The position numbers were made by a program, and so were the translations under genes. A stretch of DNA of 64,000 nucleotides from Bacillota bacterium (GTDB lineage Bacteria; Bacillota; Clostridia; Lachnospirales; Bianqueaceae), in assembly GCA_017442535.1 (NCBI GenBank), contig JAFRZL010000051.1, positions 58,289 to 122,288 on the forward strand. The letters are read 5' to 3'. The notes beneath the pieces are model-generated. The model saw only the letters and a program-made list of their open reading frames with translations. It searched no databases and was not told where the DNA came from. Positions 8,704-16,857 of this stretch are shown here, one piece after another. How positions within the stretch are numbered: the first letter of the stretch is position 1; each line of letters starts with the position of its first letter.

Positions 8704-10128
8704 CTAGTTCCTTGTCATCAAAGCGACAGTTTCCACATGCACTGTCCCGGGGAACATATCCACGCATCGGACGGTGCGGAGTTTGTAACCCGCTTCCCGG
8801 AATGCCGGCAGATCCCTGGCCAGAGAAGTAGGCTTGCACGCGATGTAGAGAAAACGCTCCGGCCGGTAGGCCAGGATCTTGGGCAGGGCCTTGGGATGAA
8901 TGCCGTCCCTCGGCGGATCCAGTATGATCAGATCGGGACGGATTGGGAGAGTATCCACCAGTTTGAGCACATCCCCCGCCAGAAAAGAGCAATTCTGCAG
9001 CCCGTTCGCTGCCGCATTCATCCGGGCGGCCTCCACGGCTTCTTCTACGATTTCTATGCCGATGACCTGACCTGCGCCGGCATCGGCCATGATCTGGCTG
9101 ATGGTACCCGTGCCGCAGTACAGATCGAAGACATTCTGCTCGCGCAGATCGCCCGCCATCTCGCGCACCAGCCTGTAAAGGGCCTCGGCACCTTTTGAAT
9201 TGGTCTGGAAGAAGGAGAAAGGCGAGAGCCGGAAGGAGAGCCCCAGCAGGTTTTCGGTCAGATCGGGTTCGCCGTACAATACATGCATCCGGTCCGCTTG
9301 GACGATGTCGGCGAGGGAATCATTGATCGTATGCAGGATCCCCGTGATCCGTCCCTCAAGAGGCAGGGACTGAAGCATCGCGGTAAAAGATGCCGCGTCA
9401 AGCTCCCCCTGCGAGGAAGTCACCAGATTCACAAGGACCGATCCATCCATATAGCTGCGGCGGAGAACCAGATGACGGAGCCACCCCTCATGCGAGCGGG
9501 TATTGTGGTAGGAAGCTCCCGCTGCGCGGAAATAATCGGCTGTACCTCTGACGATCCGGTTAAAATCTTCATGCACGATCTTGCATCCGACCGTGGGAAC
9601 GATATCCAGATGCGCGCCGCGCTTATGAAGCCCCAGGGTCAGGGGACCGTCTTTATATTCATCGCCGAACGAATACTCCATCTTATTGCGGTAAGCTTCG
9701 GGCAGAGGAGAGGGGATGATCGGCAGGAAGGAGTAATCTCCGAGATCCGGAACCGCGTCCAGAAGAGAGGAAACGGCAGCCTGCTTCCAGTGCAGCTGGA
9801 TTTCATAAGGAACTGTCTGATAGTTGCAGCCGCCGCAAAATGAAGCATGTGGACAGGGAGAAGAAATCTCATAGGGGGCGGGGCAGATGACTCTGCGCAG
9901 GCTGCCCTCACGGCGCTTCTGCATATGGGGAGACTGAAAGACCTCTACACGCTGGCCGGGGAGGACATTATCGACACGGACGGGACGGCTGGGCTTCTCC
10001 GGTAAAGAAAAACCGGTGGGGGGAACCGGCATGTCTGACGGCTCCCGATCCACCGGAATCACGATTCCTTTGTTCGGAAATGATACCGATTGCACCATGC
10101 CTTCAAAGGTGATCGGGGCTTTCTTCAT
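8704..10128 (-). CDS. TrmA/RlmD-family RNA (uracil-5-)-methyltransferase
   Basis: A 474-residue SAM-dependent methyltransferase that makes 5-methyluridine in RNA, most likely 23S rRNA. It has an N-terminal TRAM-like region, a cysteine cluster for a 4Fe-4S centre (CPHASFCGGC around residue 92), the SAM-binding segment FDLYCGTGTI, motif DPPRDG and the nucleophile Cys in YIACKPTSLARD. The family contains RlmD, RlmC and the dual-specificity RlmCD of Firmicutes; I cannot tell which. A second family member begins at 62637, so the two probably divide sites between them. The ribosome site is weak and translation may be coupled to the acidic-tail protein gene upstream. Confidence 0.9.
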   Translation of the reverse strand: MKKAPITFEGMVQSVSFPNKGIVIPVDREPSDMPVPPTGFSLPEKPSRPVRVDNVLPGQRVEVFQSPHMQKRREGSLRRVICPAPYEISSPCPHASFCGGCNYQTVPYEIQLHWKQAAVSSLLDAVPDLGDYSFLPIIPSPLPEAYRNKMEYSFGDEYKDGPLTLGLHKRGAHLDIVPTVGCKIVHEDFNRIVRGTADYFRAAGASYHNTRSHEGWLRHLVLRRSYMDGSVLVNLVTSSQGELDAASFTAMLQSLPLEGRITGILHTINDSLADIVQADRMHVLYGEPDLTENLLGLSFRLSPFSFFQTNSKGAEALYRLVREMAGDLREQNVFDLYCGTGTISQIMADAGAGQVIGIEIVEEAVEAARMNAAANGLQNCSFLAGDVLKLVDTLPIRPDLIILDPPRDGIHPKALPKILAYRPERFLYIACKPTSLARDLPAFREAGYKLRTVRCVDMFPGTVHVETVALMTRN

Positions 10129-10133
10129 GAAAT

Positions 10134-10439
10134 TCAGGCCTCGGCTGCCTCTTCAAGTTCGTCGGCGGGGTCTTCCGAATCGTCTTCATCCTCGTCGTCT
10201 TCATCGTCCTCGTCGTCCTCATCATCGTCGAACTCGTCCGACAGATCATCCCAATCCTCGTCATCGAATTCGTCATCCCATTCTTTTTCCTTCTTCTTAC
10301 GGATAACAATGGCGGCGATTACGGCGGCGGTAATAACGACAGCTGCTGCGCCCAGCAGGATCCAGAGCCACTTGCGGTCATTCTTCTTGGAGAAAAGCGC
10401 GTTTTTGATCTGACTGATATCGAATTCAAGCTGATTCAT
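10134..10439 (-). CDS. Small membrane protein with acidic tail
   Basis: A 101-residue protein: a soluble N-terminus (MNQLEFDISQIKNALF), one membrane helix (about 24-46), a basic RKKKEKE stop-transfer and then about 45 residues that are almost all Asp and Glu. The acidic tail is encoded by GAT/GAC/GAA-rich low-complexity DNA (about 10174-10270). Such helix-plus-acidic-tail proteins are common in Clostridia; the function is unknown. It has its own promoter and a good AAGGAGG ribosome site, and it lies 5 nt upstream of the methyltransferase gene. Confidence 0.7.
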   Translation of the reverse strand: MNQLEFDISQIKNALFSKKNDRKWLWILLGAAAVVITAAVIAAIVIRKKKEKEWDDEFDDEDWDDLSDEFDDDEDDEDDEDDEDEDDSEDPADELEEAAEA

Positions 10440-10475
10440 CCTGATACCTCCTTATTATCTGATAATGATTACCTT

Positions 10476-10504
10476 ATTATATATGATTTGGCGGAAAATC
10501 ACAA
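10476..10504 (-). promoter_or_regulatory. SigmaA promoter for the acidic-tail gene
   Basis: On the minus strand TTGTGA (10504-10499) and TATAAT (10481-10476) are separated by 17 bases and point at the start at 10439. This is a good housekeeping promoter and probably drives the acidic-tail, methyltransferase and DUF6440-like genes. Confidence 0.7.
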
Positions 10505-10521
10505 GGGTTTTTTGAAAAAAC

Positions 10522-11643
10522 CTATAGAGTTTCGCAGGGAACACGCAGTGCCACGATGGTTTCCTTGCAGATCGAGAAAACGACATGCAGATAACCGTCG
10601 CGCACCAGCACGGAAGGATAGCCGTAAATACCGTTTTTGTCCAGCCCGATGAATTTGCCTTTATACTGGGTGTCGTCCAGCAGGAAATGCTGGGTATAAT
10701 CCAACCCGTTATCGGAGAGGGAGAGCGCCAGCACGGGGCGTGTGCGCGGAGGAAACGGATCGGGCGTGCCGACATAGAAATACTTGCCGCCAGGCAGACG
10801 TCCCAGAGCAAATTTGGTACGGTTATCGGTAAAAAGCGTGGGCTCCGGCAGAGTCCAGGTCTCGCCGTCATCCGTAGACTTGCTGGCCCAGAGATAATTG
10901 GTGCCGCTCCGCATCAGCATCCAGATAGTACCATCCTCGATCTGGACAAAATCCGCTTCACACAGGCCGACGGTATGATTGCCTACGACGCCTGAAGAGG
11001 TCGTGCCGTCACCGTCTTCGGGAACATCGGTATTCGGATAGCGGCGGTCGCAGCATTCCACTTTGCGCCAGCCGGTGAGGCCGGTGGGATCGTCCGTAAT
11101 ACCGTGGGATACGCCTCCGGGGCTGAGGAGCCGGCCGGACTGCAGCGCGCGGGGCTTCTGATTGCCGCCATAGAATTCAGCGGGCTCCGGATCGCTCCAG
11201 TGCACACCGTCCGTGGTCCTTGTCATCAGACTGCCCCAGTTCATGCGGCCTTTGCTGCCGGGCTTGCGGTTCACGCCCACAAGCCAGTCCTCGGTATACT
11301 CAAAGGTCAGCAGATGAGCGGTCAAAGTATTCCCGTCCGTCACAAAGGTCTTGGGGATCAGTACGGCATCCGCATAGACGCCGGGACGTGAATCCACCAA
11401 TACCTGCGGTGCGGTCCACTCGGTATAATCTTCGGAACTCGTGATCATGATGCGCTGCGAAGTATCATCCTCATTGAATCTGCCTGAAGAGAACATGCAG
11501 TAATAGCGTCCTTTGAACCAGACAAGCTGGGCATGATGAGCATATCCCCAGTCCGCTGTTGGCTCCCAGAGGACGAACTGCTCGGTACAAAGCTTCGGCC
11601 TTTTCAGACCGGGATCATAGTGGTTGGTTATTTCTCGAATCAT
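10522..11643 (-). CDS. Sialidase/BNR-repeat beta-propeller protein
   Basis: A 373-residue protein of the sialidase superfamily. Asp-box-like repeats occur at residues 68-76 (TSSEDYTEW), 141-149 (TRTTDGVHW) and 256-263 (STDDGETW, a canonical S-x-D-x-G-x-x-W). There is no signal peptide, so it acts in the cytoplasm, probably on an imported oligosaccharide. The family includes sialidases and other glycosidases, and I cannot confirm the catalytic Tyr/Glu set, so sialic acid is not proven as substrate. The start at 11643 follows a GGGGGG-rich ribosome site; a longer upstream frame lacks one. It is divergent from the sugar ABC importer at 11994, which suggests a shared substrate. Confidence 0.7.
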   Translation of the reverse strand: MIREITNHYDPGLKRPKLCTEQFVLWEPTADWGYAHHAQLVWFKGRYYCMFSSGRFNEDDTSQRIMITSSEDYTEWTAPQVLVDSRPGVYADAVLIPKTFVTDGNTLTAHLLTFEYTEDWLVGVNRKPGSKGRMNWGSLMTRTTDGVHWSDPEPAEFYGGNQKPRALQSGRLLSPGGVSHGITDDPTGLTGWRKVECCDRRYPNTDVPEDGDGTTSSGVVGNHTVGLCEADFVQIEDGTIWMLMRSGTNYLWASKSTDDGETWTLPEPTLFTDNRTKFALGRLPGGKYFYVGTPDPFPPRTRPVLALSLSDNGLDYTQHFLLDDTQYKGKFIGLDKNGIYGYPSVLVRDGYLHVVFSICKETIVALRVPCETL

Positions 11644-11671
11644 TGCGGCACCCCCCTTTATATTTGGCTTG

Positions 11672-11700
11672 ATTATACCATATTCCGGCCGGTTTTGAAA
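11672..11700 (-). promoter_or_regulatory. Extended -10 promoter for the sialidase-like gene
   Basis: On the minus strand TTTCAA (11700-11695), 17 bases, then TATAAT (11677-11672) preceded by TGG, an extended -10. It sits 29 bases before the start codon at 11643. Confidence 0.65.
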
Positions 11701-11844
11701 AGATATCCGTGGAAAATCTTTTCGCGATGCGTTTATATAATGGACAGTTCGATTATGATACAGGCCTATCGGCTGAGTATAATCTTTTTGTATCTGTTCC
11801 GCTGAATTTGGACGTAAATAATCATACAAATATTAGGCAGGATA

Positions 11845-11863
11845 ATTGTGCATAATGCACAAT
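11845..11863. promoter_or_regulatory. 19-bp perfect palindrome, candidate operator
   Basis: ATTGTGCAT, one A, ATGCACAAT is a perfect 9-bp inverted repeat around a single central base. It stands 56 bases upstream of the ABC importer's -35 box and between the divergent sialidase and importer promoters. That position fits an activator or bidirectional regulator site. No regulator gene is adjacent. The other bases of the 350-nt gap (11644-11993) are AT-rich, with further TATAAT-like strings near 11734 and 11779 but no paired -35 that I trust. Confidence 0.55.
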
Positions 11864-11919
11864 GCATAAATTGCATTCTTGTTCATAGTTCCCAAATTAG
11901 GCGAGACTCGAAAAAAAAC

Positions 11920-11948
11920 TTGTCAAAATCTGCCCTTTGTTGTATAAT
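11920..11948 (+). promoter_or_regulatory. SigmaA promoter of the sugar ABC operon
   Basis: TTGTCA (11920-11925), 17 bases, TATAAT (11943-11948). The transcript would start near 11955, giving a leader of about 40 nt with the ribosome site GAAAGGTGG before the ATG at 11994. Confidence 0.8.
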
Positions 11949-11993
11949 ATGATCAACCTGTAACACTTCAATCTATAGAAAGGTGGAAAGAAA

Positions 11994-13658
11994 ATGAAGG
12001 TTAAAAGAATGCTTGCCATTCTGCTTGCCGCAGTAATGGCTATTGGCTGCCTCGCTGGCTGCACCGGTGCCAACACCAGCAAGCCTACCGAGTCCAGCAA
12101 GCCCGCTGAGTCCAGCAAACCCGCTGAGTCCAGCAAGCCCGCTGAGCAGTCCCAGGCTGAGCCGGATCCCGCTGATCCGTATGCCGGCGCTGATTTCGCT
12201 TATCCCATGGATAAGGCTGAGCTGACCATCAACAAAGATGAGACTGACTACAGCACGATTCCTGCCTGGGTTGGCGACAACTACTGGGAGTATGTAGTTG
12301 AGGAGAAGACCGGTGTTCATCTGAAGATGATCGGTTCTCCCTCTCAGCCCATGGAAGACTCCGAGCAGTTCAACCTGCTTCTGGTCTCCGGCGACCTGCC
12401 CGACCTGCTGCAGTGCAACTGGCTGACCCATAAGGGTGGCCCGCAGGGTGCTATTGACGATGGTCACATCGTTGAGCTCTCTCAGTACAAGCAGTATTTC
12501 CCGGCTTACTATCAGATTCTTGAGGAAAACCCCGACACTTACAAGAAGTGGGTCAGCCTGGACAATGGTGGCCTGTACAACTTCCCCTGCATCGTTCTTG
12601 CTTCTCCCACCGGCACCGGCTGGAGCATTCGTAAGGACTATCTGGAGAAGATCGGCGAGGATGTTCCCAAGACTGTTGATCAGTGGCACACTGTTCTGAC
12701 CAAGTTCAAAGAGGAACTGGGCCTGTCCGCTCCTATCACGTTTGAGTGGCGCTGGCTGTTCCTTGAGTATGCGGCTGCCGGCCTGTCCAACCCCTGGGGC
12801 ACCTGCTATCCCTTCTACATTGTAGACGGCCAGGTTCAGTTCGGACCCGCTACCGAGGGCTACAAGGGCTTTGTTGATACCATGCGTCAGTGGTATGCCG
12901 AAGGCCTGATCGACCCCGATATCCTGTCTGTTGACAAGAAGACGGTTGAGTCCAAGGTTTCCTCCGGTGATGCCGGTCTTGCTCTGCAGCAGATCCGTAA
13001 CACCCAGAACTGCATGATCGCTGATCATTCCGATGATCCTACCTTCGAACTGGTAGGTGTAACCGGTATGGTCATGAACGAAGGCGACCCCATCGAGTAT
13101 GGTCATTACACCAATGCTTATACCGGTGGTATCTCCATCTCCATCTCCACTGACTGTGCGAACGTTCCTCTGGCTTGCCGCTACCTTGACTGGGGCTACA
13201 CCGAGGAAGGACACATGATCATGGAGTATGGTACCGAAGGATTCTCCTATGAGATCAAGGACGGCAAGCCTGTTCTGACCGACCTCATCAAGAACAATCC
13301 TGATACTCCCGATGCTCAGGCTGCCCGTTACTATGTTGGTTACTTCCGTAACCATGCCGTTATCTGCGATGATGCTTATGCTCATTTCAGCGAGGGCGTT
13401 CTGGAGATTGCTTCTCAGTTCTACTCCAATCAGCAGGCTCATGCTATTCCTTCTCTGGTTTATACCGATGAGGAAGCTGAGGCCATTCGTGACTTCACCG
13501 ATATCGATACTACTTCTCGCGAAGCTATTGCTAACTTCGTTCAGGGTAACAGACCGATGTCTGAGTGGGATAGCTTTGTAGCTGAGATCCAGGGTCTGGG
13601 TCTGGCCGACGTGCTGGCTGCTTATCAGTCCGCTGTTGACCGTTACAATGCTCGTTAA
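11994..13658 (+). CDS. Sugar ABC importer, solute-binding lipoprotein
   Basis: A 554-residue lipoprotein. The signal peptide ends in the lipobox LAGC at 20-23, with Cys23 the lipidated residue. A Ser/Lys/Pro/Glu linker follows (SKPAES repeats, about residues 28-50), then a large type 1 binding protein like the LplA/YtcQ group, which serves complex oligosaccharides. It captures substrate outside the membrane for the two permeases downstream. Codon use is strongly biased (many GCT, GTT, CGT, TAC) compared with neighbouring genes, as expected of a very highly expressed protein. A strong hairpin follows the gene. The substrate is unknown; the divergent sialidase-like gene suggests a host or mucin-type glycan. 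Confidence 0.92.
   Translation: MKVKRMLAILLAAVMAIGCLAGCTGANTSKPTESSKPAESSKPAESSKPAEQSQAEPDPADPYAGADFAYPMDKAELTINKDETDYSTIPAWVGDNYWEYVVEEKTGVHLKMIGSPSQPMEDSEQFNLLLVSGDLPDLLQCNWLTHKGGPQGAIDDGHIVELSQYKQYFPAYYQILEENPDTYKKWVSLDNGGLYNFPCIVLASPTGTGWSIRKDYLEKIGEDVPKTVDQWHTVLTKFKEELGLSAPITFEWRWLFLEYAAAGLSNPWGTCYPFYIVDGQVQFGPATEGYKGFVDTMRQWYAEGLIDPDILSVDKKTVESKVSSGDAGLALQQIRNTQNCMIADHSDDPTFELVGVTGMVMNEGDPIEYGHYTNAYTGGISISISTDCANVPLACRYLDWGYTEEGHMIMEYGTEGFSYEIKDGKPVLTDLIKNNPDTPDAQAARYYVGYFRNHAVICDDAYAHFSEGVLEIASQFYSNQQAHAIPSLVYTDEEAEAIRDFTDIDTTSREAIANFVQGNRPMSEWDSFVAEIQGLGLADVLAAYQSAVDRYNAR
12090..12143 (+). repeat. Three 18-nt tandem repeats in the lipoprotein linker
   Basis: Three consecutive 18-nt units beginning GAGTCCAGCAA (12090, 12108, 12126; one base differs in the second) encode ESSKPA and form the flexible tether between lipid anchor and binding domain. 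Such repeats can change number by slippage. Confidence 0.8.
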
Positions 13659-13675
13659 TCTTTGAATTAACCTTG

Positions 13676-13704
13676 TGGGGCGGTATAGCTTCTATGCCGC
13701 CCCA
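13676..13704 (+). terminator. Intercistronic stem-loop after the binding protein
   Basis: TGGGGCGG, a T-G wobble, ATAG, loop CTT, CTAT, then CCGCCCCA makes a stem of about 13 bp between the lipoprotein and the first permease. There is no U-tract, so it is better read as a 3' end protector or partial terminator than a full terminator. It would let the binding protein be made in excess over the permeases, as in other importer operons. Confidence 0.7.
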
Positions 13705-13730
13705 TGCTATTATCATCCGGAGGTAATCGC

Positions 13731-14663
13731 ATGGCAAACAAGAAAAATAAGGTGAGTTTTGCTAAGGACATGCAGAAAAACTACCCGGTATACGTGATGT
13801 TTCTCCCGGTTCTGGCATTCTACCTCATCTTCCATTATTATCCCATGGCGGGAATTGTCATGGCGTTCAAGAATTATAAGGCTTCTCTCGGTATTTGGGC
13901 CAGTCCCTGGACGACCATGCACGGATTTAAGCATTTTTACAAGTTCTTTACGAGTGCGTTCTTCTGGAGAACAATCAGAAATACGACACTTCTTAGTCTG
14001 TATCAGTTGATTTTCGGTTTCCCGGCACCTATTCTTCTGGCCCTTATGCTGACAGAACTGCGCAGCAACGGTTTCAAGAGAGTGATGCAGACCATCACCT
14101 ACCTGCCTCACTTCATTTCTACCGTTGTTATCTGCGGTATGTTGATTGAGTTCTGTCTGACGGATGGTCTGTTCAACCAGATCGGTGCTCTTTTCGGAGC
14201 GGAGGCGATTCCGTTCCTTTCGAGACCGCAGTATTTCCGGACAATCTATGTAGGCAGTGGTATCTGGCAGCAGATAGGTTGGAACAGTATTATCTATCTT
14301 GCCGCGATTGCCGGTATCGATTTACAGCTGTATGAAGCGGCAGAGCTTGACGGCGCCGGACGGTTCCGCAAGATCTGGAACATTACACTTCCCGGCATCA
14401 AGTCGACTATCGTCGTACTGTTGATCATGCAGATCGGTCGTATCATGAGTATCGGCCATGATAAAACCCTTTTGCTGCAGACCGACGGTAACCTGCAGAC
14501 ATCAGAAATCATTTCTACGTATGTGTATAAACAGGGCCTTGGAGCCAATAATGACTTCAGCTACTCAACGGCTGTCAACCTGTTCAACTCCGTAATCAAC
14601 TTCACGTTGGTTATCCTGGCGAACTTTATCAGCCGTAAGGTCAGCGAGACCAGCTTGTTCTAA
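13731..14663 (+). CDS. Sugar ABC importer permease, LplB-type
   Basis: A 310-residue inner-membrane permease with about six helices. The cytoplasmic EAA loop EAAELDGAGRFRKIWNITLP, in the C-terminal half, contacts the ATPase. It resembles the LplB/YteP group that pairs with large lipoprotein binding proteins. The start at 13731 follows CGGAGG by 7 nt. It forms an operon with the lipoprotein and the second permease. No ATPase gene is present, so a shared MsmX-type ATPase elsewhere is likely. Confidence 0.92.
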   Translation: MANKKNKVSFAKDMQKNYPVYVMFLPVLAFYLIFHYYPMAGIVMAFKNYKASLGIWASPWTTMHGFKHFYKFFTSAFFWRTIRNTTLLSLYQLIFGFPAPILLALMLTELRSNGFKRVMQTITYLPHFISTVVICGMLIEFCLTDGLFNQIGALFGAEAIPFLSRPQYFRTIYVGSGIWQQIGWNSIIYLAAIAGIDLQLYEAAELDGAGRFRKIWNITLPGIKSTIVVLLIMQIGRIMSIGHDKTLLLQTDGNLQTSEIISTYVYKQGLGANNDFSYSTAVNLFNSVINFTLVILANFISRKVSETSLF

Positions 14664-14675
14664 GGGGGCGATGAC

Positions 14676-15578
14676 ATGGCTAATACTGCTAAAACAAAAA
14701 TTAAGAGAAGTGTCGGCGATCATGTTATTGATACGATCCTCATTATCGTCATGATTTTCCTGGGTATTATCATGCTGTACCCGATGTGGTACGAGCTGGT
14801 GGTATCCATCTCCGAAGCAACACAGCTGATCAAGCAACGCGGCATTCTGCTCTGGCCTCTGGGCTTTGACACAACGGCTTATCGCCTTGTTTTCAAGTAT
14901 CCTCAGCTGCTTAACGGCTACAAGAATACGCTGATCATTCTGGGTCTGGGCCTGGCTGTCAATATTTCGATGACCTGTCTGGGCGCATACTGCTTGTCCC
15001 GTACCCAGTGCAAGTGGCATCGTTTTATGACCCTTTTCGTACTGATCACCATGTACTTCAGCGGCGGACTGATTCCCCTTTACCTGACCGTACGCGGCGT
15101 AGGCCTGTATAATACGATCTGGTCCGTTATCATCCCGACCGCGATCAGCACCTACAACATGATCATCCTGAGATCAGCCTTCTCAACCATACCCGAAAGC
15201 CTGGTTGAGTCGGTATTCATCGACGGCGGCGGTCACTGGACGGTTCTGTTCAACATCTTTATCCCACTGTCTCTGCCGGCCATGGCTGTTCAGGTACTGT
15301 ACTACGGCGTAGGACACTGGAACTCCTGGTTCAACGCCTTCATCTACATCTCCGATGTTAAGAAGCAGCCGGTACAGCTGGTGCTGCGTAAGCTCCTGAT
15401 CACCGGATCCAACATCGACATGGGCGCTGAAACCGCCAACATCCCCAACTACGAAATGATGGCTAAGAGTATGAAGGCCGCCATGGTTATTGTGACAACC
15501 GTTCCGATCCTGGTCATTTATCCTCTGCTGCAGAAGTACTTCGTAGGCGGCATGATGATCGGTTCCCTTAAGGAGTAA
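14676..15578 (+). CDS. Sugar ABC importer permease, LplC-type
   Basis: A 300-residue permease with six predicted helices, the second half of the importer. Its EAA-like loop is ESVFIDGGGHWTVLFNIFIP around residue 171. It starts 12 nt after the first permease, with a GGGGG ribosome site, and belongs to the LplC/YtcP group. A strong intrinsic terminator follows, so the operon has exactly three genes. Confidence 0.92.
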   Translation: MANTAKTKIKRSVGDHVIDTILIIVMIFLGIIMLYPMWYELVVSISEATQLIKQRGILLWPLGFDTTAYRLVFKYPQLLNGYKNTLIILGLGLAVNISMTCLGAYCLSRTQCKWHRFMTLFVLITMYFSGGLIPLYLTVRGVGLYNTIWSVIIPTAISTYNMIILRSAFSTIPESLVESVFIDGGGHWTVLFNIFIPLSLPAMAVQVLYYGVGHWNSWFNAFIYISDVKKQPVQLVLRKLLITGSNIDMGAETANIPNYEMMAKSMKAAMVIVTTVPILVIYPLLQKYFVGGMMIGSLKE

Positions 15579-15602
15579 TAGCAAGAATAAGTTTTTCAAT
15601 CA

Positions 15603-15637
15603 AAAGATTGCTGCCTTATCCGCAGCAATCTTTTTTT
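15603..15637 (+). terminator. Intrinsic terminator of the ABC operon
   Basis: AAAGATTGCTGC, a 7-nt loop, then GCAGCAATC running straight into a T7 tract (15631-15637). It is a textbook intrinsic terminator. Confidence 0.92.
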
Positions 15638-15694
15638 GCCTGTAAATTAACAGTCGTGCGAGACGAATACGTCCCCGATTGCAGGAGAATAAGC

Positions 15695-15722
15695 TTGCAA
15701 TTGGAATGATTTCGTGTATAAT
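15695..15722 (+). promoter_or_regulatory. SigmaA promoter of the HicB-like gene
   Basis: TTGCAA (15695-15700), 16 bases, TATAAT (15717-15722), followed by AGGAGAGG and the ATG at 15757. Confidence 0.75.
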
Positions 15723-15756
15723 AAATACTATCACAGTTTCAGGAGAGGATTATACC

Positions 15757-16032
15757 ATGAAGTTCATGTATTCAGCGATTTTGCAGCCACAGCCGGACGG
15801 CTCGTATACAGGATATTTCCCGGATCTGGAGGACTGCCGTTTTGCGGGTCGCAACCTGATCGAAGCTCTTGATGAAGCCAAAGAAGCCGCCGGGGCCTGG
15901 ATCATGGTCGAACTGGAAGAAAATGACGGCTTGCCGCCCAATACGGACCATGACGAGATGCATCTTGCTCCGGGTGAATTTGTCCGTGATATCGCGGTGA
16001 TCCTGCGCCTGACAGACGGCTGGGATGAGTAA
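15757..16032 (+). CDS. HicB-like antitoxin-family protein
   Basis: A 91-residue protein starting MKFMYSAILQPQPDGSYTGY. The pattern Y-x-A-x-x-x-P-x-x-D-G-x-Y, then FPDLEDC, then a helix EALDEAKEAAGAWI, is the HicB RNase-H-like fold. HicB normally neutralises the small RNase HicA. No HicA-like frame (about 60-80 residues) is seen on either side, and no DNA-binding extension follows, so this is a solitary HicB and may have another role. It lies 33 nt upstream of the ComB-like gene and shares its promoter. Confidence 0.8.
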   Translation: MKFMYSAILQPQPDGSYTGYFPDLEDCRFAGRNLIEALDEAKEAAGAWIMVELEENDGLPPNTDHDEMHLAPGEFVRDIAVILRLTDGWDE

Positions 16033-16065
16033 CAGCAACCTCAGAGTTCAGCAGGAGGAATGAGA

Positions 16066-16755
16066 ATGGAGATCAGAATTCTGGAATTGATCGAAGGCGC
16101 TAAGCTTGCGGAAGGGCTCACCGTCGTGATTGACGTCTTCCGCGCTTTCTCACTGGAATGCTATCTGTATGGACAGGGTGCAGAGCGAATCCATCCGGTG
16201 GGGAGCCTTGAGGAGGCGTTCAGGCTGAAGAGTGAGCATCCGGACTGGGTGCTTTTCGGTGAACGTAAGGGTGCGCGCGTTCCGGGCTGCGAATACGGCA
16301 ACTCACCGTCCTCCATTGCCGGCGTCGATTTTTCCGGCAAAACAGTGATCCACACGACGAGTGCGGGGACGCAGGGGATCGTAAACGCGGTTCACGCGAG
16401 CGAGATCGTGACGGGCAGCCTTGTGAACGCGGCGGCGGTTGCGGAGTATATACGCAGCCGGCAGCCGGAAGTCGTGTCCCTTGTCGCCATGGGTAAAGCC
16501 GGGCTGGAGCGCGCGGAGGAAGACCTGCTCTGCGCCGAATACATCCGGAGTCTGCTGCTGGGCGAAGCGTTCCCGATCGACCGGAGGATGGAGGAACTAA
16601 GGAACTGCGGCGGAGAGCATTTCTTCCGGCCGGAGACGCAGGAGATCTATCCGGAGGCTGATTTCGCACTGTGCACCAGGAGGGATGCATTCCCCTTTGT
16701 CATACGTGTGAGCCGGGAAAAAGGGCTCTATACCACGGAGCGCTTTGCAACTTGA
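16066..16755 (+). CDS. ComB-family 2-phosphosulfolactate phosphatase
   Basis: A 229-residue protein starting MEIRILELIEGAKLAEGL, with VVIDVFRAFS, FGERKGARVPGCEYGNSP and HTTSAGTQGI motifs of the ComB family. ComB removes phosphate from 2-phosphosulfolactate in coenzyme M synthesis in methanogens; many bacteria carry homologues without that pathway, so the substrate here is uncertain. The ATG at 16066 is 8 nt after AGGAGG and is preferred over the ATG at 16060, which nearly touches the ribosome site. Confidence 0.8.
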   Translation: MEIRILELIEGAKLAEGLTVVIDVFRAFSLECYLYGQGAERIHPVGSLEEAFRLKSEHPDWVLFGERKGARVPGCEYGNSPSSIAGVDFSGKTVIHTTSAGTQGIVNAVHASEIVTGSLVNAAAVAEYIRSRQPEVVSLVAMGKAGLERAEEDLLCAEYIRSLLLGEAFPIDRRMEELRNCGGEHFFRPETQEIYPEADFALCTRRDAFPFVIRVSREKGLYTTERFAT

Positions 16756-16789
16756 ACGGGCGATTTTGAGTTATAAAAAAGGATTCGGG

Positions 16790-16857
16790 ACTATCTTGTC
16801 GAATTATTAAGATAGTGTCCGTATGGACGCAGAGGCCGCGCGGTCTCTGCGTTTTTA
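16790..16857 (+). terminator. Tandem hairpins and terminator upstream of dnaG
   Basis: A first hairpin pairs ACTATCTT (16790-16797) with AAGATAGT (16809-16816). A second pairs an 11-bp stem, ACGCAGAGGCC (16827-16837) with GGTCTCTGCGT (16842-16852), and ends in T5, a good intrinsic terminator. Only 29 bases remain before the dnaG start and I see no promoter in them, so the structure may act on transcription into dnaG-rpoD as well as ending the upstream unit. Confidence 0.75.

Noticed and set aside
10174..10270. CRISPR-like or satellite repeat
   Set aside because: The repetitive GAT/GAC/GAA pattern is the coding sequence for the acidic protein tail, without spacer structure.
11973..13442. A 489-codon open frame antisense to the sugar-binding lipoprotein
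   Set aside because: The sense gene has a signal peptide, lipobox and promoter. The biased codons of that gene leave few stops on the other strand.
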